19,628 nt of DNA from contig JAEYXC010000126.1 in assembly GCA_023428655.1 (NCBI GenBank), forward strand, positions 1-19,628, written 5' to 3'. The stretch is from Bacillota bacterium. GTDB taxonomy: Bacteria > Bacillota > Clostridia > Lachnospirales > Lachnospiraceae. The notes beneath the pieces were generated by a model. The model did not search any database and had not been told where the DNA came from. It saw only the letters and a list, made by a program, of their open reading frames with translations. The position numbers and the translations under genes were made by a program. Of this stretch, positions 13,945-19,628 are shown piece after piece (the stretch's first letter is position 1; each line of letters begins with the position of its first letter).

Positions 13945-15369
13945 TTGAGAAAGGTAAGCGTTGGATTACGACCGATTGTTGTTAATTTAAATTTACCCAC
14001 TGTAATAAAAACCACGATACTTCCGGGTGATAGCATGGAAAGCTTAATGATTGCCACTCAGGTAGGTGAGATTTTTTACGTAAGAAACGGTCTCATAGAA
14101 AATTTTTTAGATATTCGATCCCAAGTAATCGAATTAGGCAGATCCACAGGTGGATACGACGAAAGAGGCCTATTAGGAATGGCATTTCATCCGAATTTTT
14201 ATAACAACGGACTTTTTTATCTTCACTATTCCATAGCCGGCTCACAGGGTCCCGGTGCTCTCACACAGGCATACCGTCCCATGCCCTGTGATCCCGGAAC
14301 ACAGAGTCTATTCTGGAACAATAGAGAGCTTCAATATGATCATATTGATACAGTGGAAGAATGGATGGTTCAATCGAATGGCCAGCATCAAAGAATTCGA
14401 ACATTATTGAAGCTGCGAAGACCCTTTTTAAATCATAATGGGGTTAACAGCCTGAATTTTTCACCGGAAACAGGAAGGCTTGTATTAACGACAGGAGACG
14501 GTGGCTCCGGGTATGACCCCTTTAATTTGAGCCAGGACGATATGGAGCTCGCCGGTAAAATCATTGAAATCAATGTTAACCAAGACCCATTGGTCGATAA
14601 TCCGCCGGTTGTTACACGCTTTCTAGAGCTACCCACTTCGATTCAAGAAACCCTTACCATTATTGGGAAAGGGATACGTAATATCCCCGGTATCACATAC
14701 CAACGATGGAATAATCAATGGATTAAATACGTCGGAAACGTCGGACAGGATCTGATCGAAGCAATATATTCCTTTATTCATTATAGGCCCTTACCGGTCA
14801 CTCAACTTGTTCAAGCCCCCATAGGCAGCTCTGAGGCTCCTTTGGAGGGCGTTATCAACTTGGGGTGGCGTGGTTGGGAAGGTGATTTCCCTACCTCAGT
14901 GCCTCGTACTTGCTCGGATAATGATAATTCTGAGGAAAAAGTAATTGCTTATTTCAACGAGGCCCTTCAGACTTCGATTTATCGTTTACCACCACTTGCC
15001 TGTTATTATCATGAGGATCCCAGACCCGATAAGTTTGGCGGCTCTGCACTCACCGGAGTACAGGTCTATAAGGGAAGTCAAATATCCGATTTGTCCGAGA
15101 GTGTTGTGTTTTCCGACTTTGCTCTGGAGGAGGATGAGAATCAGCCTACCGCAAGAGGAATGCTAGCCTATACCTATTATAATTCCGACTGTCGGCAACA
15201 GGATTATGGCATTATAGAAGTGATGTATGATTTCGGAAACCAATCCTCTTTTTATACCAGTTTGGGTACGAATCAAGATCAGACCATACTATATCTGGGA
15301 GTGTATGGCTCAAGATATGTGAACGACCAAAACAAAGGAATCATCTTTGAACTTGTTCCACTACAATAA
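13945..15369 (+). CDS. Sorbosone/PQQ-dependent sugar dehydrogenase-like beta-propeller protein (HIPL type)
   Basis: 474 residues if started at the TTG at 13945, which has AAGGAG 10 bases upstream; the longer frame from ATG 13870 has none. The family pattern is clear: YDERGLLGMAFHPNFYNNGLFYLHYS, then LNHNGVNSLNFSPETGRLVLTTGDGG (the histidine near residue 164 matches the catalytic base of soluble glucose dehydrogenase), GIRNIPGITY (R245, N246), VGNVGQDLIEAI and LGWRGWEGD near 307. Relatives oxidise sugars with PQQ or bind ligands as six-bladed propellers, usually outside the cell. Here no signal peptide is visible in either start version. PQQ synthesis is not expected in Clostridia, so the substrate and cofactor are open. 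It stands alone between sod and a terminator. Confidence 0.8.
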   Translation: MRKVSVGLRPIVVNLNLPTVIKTTILPGDSMESLMIATQVGEIFYVRNGLIENFLDIRSQVIELGRSTGGYDERGLLGMAFHPNFYNNGLFYLHYSIAGSQGPGALTQAYRPMPCDPGTQSLFWNNRELQYDHIDTVEEWMVQSNGQHQRIRTLLKLRRPFLNHNGVNSLNFSPETGRLVLTTGDGGSGYDPFNLSQDDMELAGKIIEINVNQDPLVDNPPVVTRFLELPTSIQETLTIIGKGIRNIPGITYQRWNNQWIKYVGNVGQDLIEAIYSFIHYRPLPVTQLVQAPIGSSEAPLEGVINLGWRGWEGDFPTSVPRTCSDNDNSEEKVIAYFNEALQTSIYRLPPLACYYHEDPRPDKFGGSALTGVQVYKGSQISDLSESVVFSDFALEEDENQPTARGMLAYTYYNSDCRQQDYGIIEVMYDFGNQSSFYTSLGTNQDQTILYLGVYGSRYVNDQNKGIIFELVPLQ

Positions 15370-15396
15370 TTCACTCAACAAAACACCGAAAGCAAA

Positions 15397-15438
15397 ATTA
15401 GACAGACACCTACGAAAGCTGTAAGATGTCTGTCTAAT
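15397..15438. terminator. Bidirectional terminator between convergent genes
   Basis: ATTAGACAGACA and TGTCTGTCTAAT form a perfect 12-bp stem with an 18-base loop. T-rich tracts follow on both strands (TTGTTTTATT on +, TTTTGCTTT on -). It serves the propeller gene on the plus strand and the kinase gene on the minus strand. Confidence 0.85.
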
Positions 15439-15445
15439 CATTGTT

Positions 15446-17854
15446 TTATTGCGCAATAATTTCAAAGGGTACCCTACCCAATTGCTCTAATATCGTACTT
15501 CGTTGCTCCTGACTGCAATATAGCCTTTTCAAGGTCGTTACTCCCAGTAGCGGTGAATAATCCGTGCACACAGAATCCCTAAGGGAAATCTGTTCCACAT
15601 AGGGAAGATATTCTATTCCGGTTAGATCCAGCTTCTGACAGGCATCAATATAAAGCTGGCTCAGGGCCGGATTTCTTAAAGCTTTCAAATCACTCTTATT
15701 CCACATACCGCACAAATCGAGTAAATAAAGGTCTTCAAGGCTAGAAAGCTTCGATAGGTCGATGCTGTCACTACCGAATATTTTAAGTATTTTTAAATTA
15801 GTAAGCTTGGCGATTCGATCAATAGCCTGATGGGTTATGGAATTATTCACACCGGTTAGAACCAGATTCTCCAGTGTGGTCATTTCCTCCAGTCCAATAC
15901 AATCTCCCACCTTACATTCAAACAAGGACAAGAAGCTCAGCTTTATATCCTTGATACCATAAATATTGGTAACCTTCGTTGCCCCAAGATCAAGCCCCCA
16001 AAGATAAGGCAGCTCCTTCAACTGATCTATCTCATTATTCTGAATCGGATTGCCAGAAATATCGAGGTAATTTAGACTTTTTAGTTCTGTTATTGGTGCC
16101 AGCTCACTAATTTCATTGCTTCCCAGCCCCAAGTACGATAAATAATGAAGCTCTTTCAGCGGAGTCAAATCACTAATCCTTTGATTGTACAGTGCCAGCT
16201 TTTCCAGATTTACCATGTAGGAGATATCATCAAGGCTAGTAATCTCACCATTCCTCTTAAATAATTGCAGCTTCGTATATTGAGCACCGATCATATACTG
16301 ATTAATACCATAGACAAAATGCTCCTCCCATCCGGAATAAGACTGTTGTCCACAGATTAATAGGGAGGTGATCTGCTGCATATCCCTATAAGTCACGGCC
16401 TCCATCTTATCTCTTCCCAGCTGCTGCCGGACGGCTGCTTCAATTAATGGCGATGTAAATGTGTATACTCCCTGATCCTTATTATCCGATCCAAGTGGCT
16501 TCGTTCCTTGGTTCCCCTTTTCTAAATTCTGTGGTTGCTCCGCCTCTACATCTACAGAATCCGTTGAGGTCTCTGTTGCTCCCGATTCAATACCGCTCTT
16601 ATTTTCGTAATCAGAGGTCTCTACTCCTGCGGTCTCTCCTATGGCAAAATCACCTTCATTCCTGTCGGAATCATAACTGGAGGTATTCTCTCCTATAGTT
16701 ATATTCTTTACGGTCTCTTCTCTGGAGATATTATTTCCTACGGTCTCCTCCTTGTTAGCGGCCAACTCTGTGTCAGCTTCACCTCCAGATGGGTCTGAGG
16801 ATTCTTCTGTCTCATTAGGCACATCCGTCTCTTCCAGTGAATGGAACGTAATTTCCGGTTGTATTATTACAGCTTCTTCCTGGAGGATCACATCCGACTG
16901 AGTCTCCGTCGCCTCCCTAATCATTTCTCTTTTATTCGCGACCAATAAAGTGGATAATGGGCCTTCTATTACAGGGATAGCAAGGCCAATCACAAGCGCG
17001 ATGACTACCATAGGAAGCCCTGCGTAGAGAAGCCAACGTTTATTATAAAGATAGGGGTAGCTGATTAATTTATGTTTCAACAGCTTAACGGAAGTATAAC
17101 GATCCCTGGGATTAAAACGAGTGCATTTTTTTATAATTCTTCTTATATCACCCGGTATTTGATATTGCTTCCGCTCTTTCATATTCATACTGCCCGTGGC
17201 CATATAGAACATCAATATACCGAGGGAATAGATATCACTTCTCTCATCGGTCTGTGCAAAGCCATACTGCTCCGGGGGCGCAGAATATGGAGATCCCATC
17301 ACAAAGGTATCGGAGACTCCTTTTCCCTGATACCTTCTGGAAATGCCAAAATCAATCAGCTTGCATTCCCTTTGCTTCGTTATGATAATATTATCCGGTT
17401 TGATATCCCTATGTATGATCGGTGGCTTTTGTGAATGAAGATATTGTAAAATATCACAGAGCTGTAGCATAATTCTAAGCAGCTCCTCCTTGGGAAGATG
17501 TCCCTCCTCCGTCATCTCAACTAATTCTGTGACGGTATAGCCCTCCACATAATCACGAATAAGATAATTATAATCCTTTCCTTCTATATATTCGGTTCCG
17601 GCAACAATTCCGGGATGGGATAGCTCCGTGGACAGCTTATACTCTTCTGCCAGATTTTCATGACAATTCTTTGCCAAAACCTTTAATAAATACTTCTTCC
17701 AATTTATTTTGGAGGTCACCAAATAGACCTGTTTATCCTCTTGCATCATCAAACAGGCTTTTATCTCATAGCGTTTTGTAATTTCATTTGGCATGTCATG
17801 ACTTACCCAGTCACTATTGTTATACTCATTGCAGAAATCTAACACAGTTCCCAT
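15446..17854 (-). CDS. Membrane Ser/Thr protein kinase with extracellular leucine-rich repeats
   Basis: 802 residues from the ATG at 17854, preceded by AGAGGA; the longer TTG frame to 17926 has no site. Residues ~30-260 form a Hanks-type kinase: probable ATP-site lysine K58 (YLLKVL), catalytic HRDIKPDN (148), DFG (168) and the activation and APE region GSPYSAPPEQYG. One membrane span lies at ~274-296 (RWLLYAGLPMVVIALVIGLA). A ~170-residue linker rich in Glu, Thr and Ser follows. Then come internalin-like repeats of ~22 residues (NLEKLALYNQRISDLTPLKE and similar) to the C-terminus. The kinase is intracellular and the repeats are outside, so it is probably a receptor for a surface or cell-wall signal. 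PASTA repeats are absent, unlike PrkC. No phosphatase gene is seen in the window. Confidence 0.92.
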   Translation of the reverse strand: MGTVLDFCNEYNNSDWVSHDMPNEITKRYEIKACLMMQEDKQVYLVTSKINWKKYLLKVLAKNCHENLAEEYKLSTELSHPGIVAGTEYIEGKDYNYLIRDYVEGYTVTELVEMTEEGHLPKEELLRIMLQLCDILQYLHSQKPPIIHRDIKPDNIIITKQRECKLIDFGISRRYQGKGVSDTFVMGSPYSAPPEQYGFAQTDERSDIYSLGILMFYMATGSMNMKERKQYQIPGDIRRIIKKCTRFNPRDRYTSVKLLKHKLISYPYLYNKRWLLYAGLPMVVIALVIGLAIPVIEGPLSTLLVANKREMIREATETQSDVILQEEAVIIQPEITFHSLEETDVPNETEESSDPSGGEADTELAANKEETVGNNISREETVKNITIGENTSSYDSDRNEGDFAIGETAGVETSDYENKSGIESGATETSTDSVDVEAEQPQNLEKGNQGTKPLGSDNKDQGVYTFTSPLIEAAVRQQLGRDKMEAVTYRDMQQITSLLICGQQSYSGWEEHFVYGINQYMIGAQYTKLQLFKRNGEITSLDDISYMVNLEKLALYNQRISDLTPLKELHYLSYLGLGSNEISELAPITELKSLNYLDISGNPIQNNEIDQLKELPYLWGLDLGATKVTNIYGIKDIKLSFLSLFECKVGDCIGLEEMTTLENLVLTGVNNSITHQAIDRIAKLTNLKILKIFGSDSIDLSKLSSLEDLYLLDLCGMWNKSDLKALRNPALSQLYIDACQKLDLTGIEYLPYVEQISLRDSVCTDYSPLLGVTTLKRLYCSQEQRSTILEQLGRVPFEIIAQ

Positions 17855-17913
17855 GAATGTTATCCTCTGTAAATATTGTGAATATTTTAGCATAATTATA
17901 AATCCGATAAAAA

Positions 17914-17953
17914 AGGATAGCAACAAAATACTTTAAGTATTTTATGCTATCCT
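17914..17953 (-). terminator. Intrinsic terminator just upstream of the kinase gene
   Basis: AGGATAGCA/TGCTATCCT plus AAAATACTT/AAGTATTTT give an almost unbroken 18-bp stem. On the minus strand it is followed by TTTTTTA. It would end transcripts from the gene at 18164 and separate it from the kinase, 60 bases before the kinase ATG. A weak kinase promoter (TTTTAT, 17 bases, TAAAAT) overlaps its tail. Confidence 0.8.
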
Positions 17954-18018
17954 CTTGATTCTTTGTCACCTAGTACTAATGTACTATGAATCTCCGATTA
18001 AAACCAATGTAATCTATT

Positions 18019-18104
18019 GGGGCTGATGCAAAACGAAAGTTAAAGCGGAAGGAAAGGAAAGCATTCTTTCCTTCCTATATACCATACCTTTTTGTAGCAG
18101 CCCC
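18019..18104. repeat. Long GGGGCTG/CAGCCCC palindrome with an inner stem
   Basis: GGGGCTG..GCAAAA at the left and TTTTG..CAGCCCC at the right enclose a perfect 10-bp stem, GGAAGGAAAG/CTTTCCTTCC. It lies within the 309-base gap 17855-18163, which also holds the terminator at 17914 and otherwise nothing I recognise. The outer arms resemble the hairpin at 512. It is probably a terminator-like intergenic element, though there is no clean T-tract. Confidence 0.55.
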
Positions 18105-18163
18105 TTTCCCAAATCACCCAAGTAATTGGATTATGATGTTAACTTGATTAATATGGAAGCCTT

Positions 18164-19627
18164 TCAGTTACTTAGCTGACAATCTGCAACCATATTCTTT
18201 AGAGCATAAATGATGGCTTCTATATCACTGAATTTTCTGATCGGCTTATTCCAATACTGAAGAAGTCCATAAACCGGTATTGTAGCCGTAGCCTCATCCT
18301 TAATACATAAAATAAATACATCCATATCAATCAACACTTGATTGGAACCGTCCACGGGACTAGCATACTGCGACCATTCTTCTCCTCGCTCCTGCTTCAT
18401 AATGGCATAGATTTGTACCAGCCTCTCCAGAACAAGTGCATTGTCGGCCGTCTCGGCTGCAGAGAATAGCCCTGTTATAAGTGGAGTAAAGACAGCAGCC
18501 CTTTCTTTATCATCCCTAGGTATTCCTTGACAGCTGTACATAATCGTTTTGAGACATTCCAGGATTACCTTTTCCTTATCCTCAGTCAGTGCTTCTCGGT
18601 TGTTATGATAATAATACAGCCAACTGATATCACCATTACTGTAATGCTCCGTAGTAAGGCTATATTTTATGCCTTGTTGTATCTCCTGACTATAATTCAA
18701 ATCCAGATAAAAGGTCATAGCATCTTCCGAATTAAAATAAACATTCCGGTTTGCAGCATTCACCAATGTTACAAGAGCTGCTGAGAATTCATCCACACTT
18801 TTATCTGTTACCGCAATTAATGCATCTAGATTAGCTGTCTGAAGAGTGACCTCATTCCGTATATCCATATAATAATTGAAAATCCAGTCATTTAAAATAT
18901 TATCATGAACATAGTAGACAGCATCTCGTATAAGAGATTCATCCTCCAGCTTCAGTGATTGCGGTAATGTACCACCGTTTTGCTCACAATATTGGCGAAA
19001 AGGATTATCCTCACTTGGATCGATCCGCATGCGATCAATATGCTCCAGATAATACGTAATAAAGGTGTAGTCAAGCAGTCTGCTGTTTTCCCTTTCATAG
19101 ACACTGTCAAAGCATTGTTGTATTCTGGTAAGTGCCTCATAAACAGCTTCAGTATTATTTGCATCAAACGAAGTGATCAATTGATTCAAAGATAGCATAT
19201 GATCACACAGCAGGATGCTTTCAACCAATTCACCGAAAGCTCTTTCAATCACATCAAAGCTCGGTAGCTCTCCACTAGTAATTGCTAAGTCATAGGTATG
19301 AAGACCATATTTATCATAGGTATAATCCTGATCGGTTATCTGGCTTGCATCCTCGATACGTGGTGTTAAGGCTCCCCAGTAGTCCCATAACAGCGAAGGA
19401 TCCGGTTCAAAGGTCCCCAGACCGGGGGCGTAATCTGCCATTCGATTAACAAAATCCTGATCCGATCCAAGCATTGTGAAAATATCACCCAAGGCCTGTA
19501 GCCTTTCCTCGTCGGTTGCCGTAGGCTCTTCCGGTTGAGCACTTTCATCGCCTTCGGACTTCCGATATCGGAAGATATCCAGCTTGTTCATGACCGGTGT
19601 CCAATGCTCATATAATGCGAATTCATG
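18164..19627 (-). CDS. Unrecognised protein, 3' part only
   Basis: At least 487 residues. The ATG at 19591 has no ribosome site, and the frame stays open through 12 further codons (HEFALYEHWTPV) to the right edge, so the gene almost certainly begins outside the window. The visible protein is acidic, rich in Asp, Glu, Tyr and Leu, mostly helical in look, and has no membrane span, repeats or cysteine motif. An early stretch is rich in Glu, Pro and Thr (ESAQPEEPTATDEER), as in a linker. I do not recognise a family. It precedes the LRR kinase on the same strand but is separated by a terminator. Being the output or ectodomain part of a kinase-linked protein is only a guess. Confidence 0.7.
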   Translation of the reverse strand, partial: HEFALYEHWTPVMNKLDIFRYRKSEGDESAQPEEPTATDEERLQALGDIFTMLGSDQDFVNRMADYAPGLGTFEPDPSLLWDYWGALTPRIEDASQITDQDYTYDKYGLHTYDLAITSGELPSFDVIERAFGELVESILLCDHMLSLNQLITSFDANNTEAVYEALTRIQQCFDSVYERENSRLLDYTFITYYLEHIDRMRIDPSEDNPFRQYCEQNGGTLPQSLKLEDESLIRDAVYYVHDNILNDWIFNYYMDIRNEVTLQTANLDALIAVTDKSVDEFSAALVTLVNAANRNVYFNSEDAMTFYLDLNYSQEIQQGIKYSLTTEHYSNGDISWLYYYHNNREALTEDKEKVILECLKTIMYSCQGIPRDDKERAAVFTPLITGLFSAAETADNALVLERLVQIYAIMKQERGEEWSQYASPVDGSNQVLIDMDVFILCIKDEATATIPVYGLLQYWNKPIRKFSDIEAIIYALKNMVADCQLSN

Positions 19628-19628
19628 A

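Overview
The window looks like chromosome of a strict anaerobe of the Clostridia, most likely Lachnospiraceae-related. The signs are AT-rich intergenic DNA, strong AGGAGG-type ribosome sites, TTGACA/TATAAT promoters, a multisubunit [FeFe]-hydrogenase, an Nfn transhydrogenase, clostridial-type Rex repressors and a Hanks-type kinase with leucine-rich repeats. No rRNA, tRNA, CRISPR array, insertion sequence or phage gene was seen.

Layout. 1-503 (+): 3' part of an AraC-family regulator, convergent with 645-2970 (-), a two-gene ribD-ribBA unit with its own near-perfect promoter at 3062-3090. 3290-10625 (-): one compact operon in transcription order nfnA, nfnB, rex, hydC, hydB, hydA and an 84-residue thioredoxin-like ferredoxin, closed by a strong terminator at 3153-3194. 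10626-11223: a 598 bp gene-poor stretch with a Rex-like operator, two copies of a long dyad, a possible small ORF and a terminator. 11224-12878 (-): a second rex paralogue followed by a LysR regulator, probably one transcript. 13163-13789 (+): a superoxide dismutase divergent from rex2. 13945-15369 (+): an orphan sorbosone/PQQ-dehydrogenase-like beta-propeller protein. 15446-19628 (-): a receptor Ser/Thr kinase with an LRR ectodomain, and the 3' part of an unrecognised gene.

How the genes fit together. The central operon joins two flavin-based electron-bifurcating complexes. NfnAB balances NADH, NADPH and ferredoxin. HydABC makes or consumes H2 with NADH and ferredoxin. The NADH-sensing repressor gene rex sits inside the operon, and a Rex-like site lies upstream of it. 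The second Rex, the LysR protein and the SOD form a neighbouring redox-control block. A 24-28 bp dyad occurs three times here, once directly over the rex2 promoter.

The most unusual feature is the ribD/ribBA pair. Both genes keep one domain with normal motifs (GTP cyclohydrolase II; RibD-type reductase). Both have lost the catalytic residues of the other domain (DHBP synthase; zinc deaminase). As written, the pair should convert GTP only to a reduced, undeaminated diaminopyrimidine phosphate. It may be a diverted flavin-precursor pathway rather than riboflavin supply.
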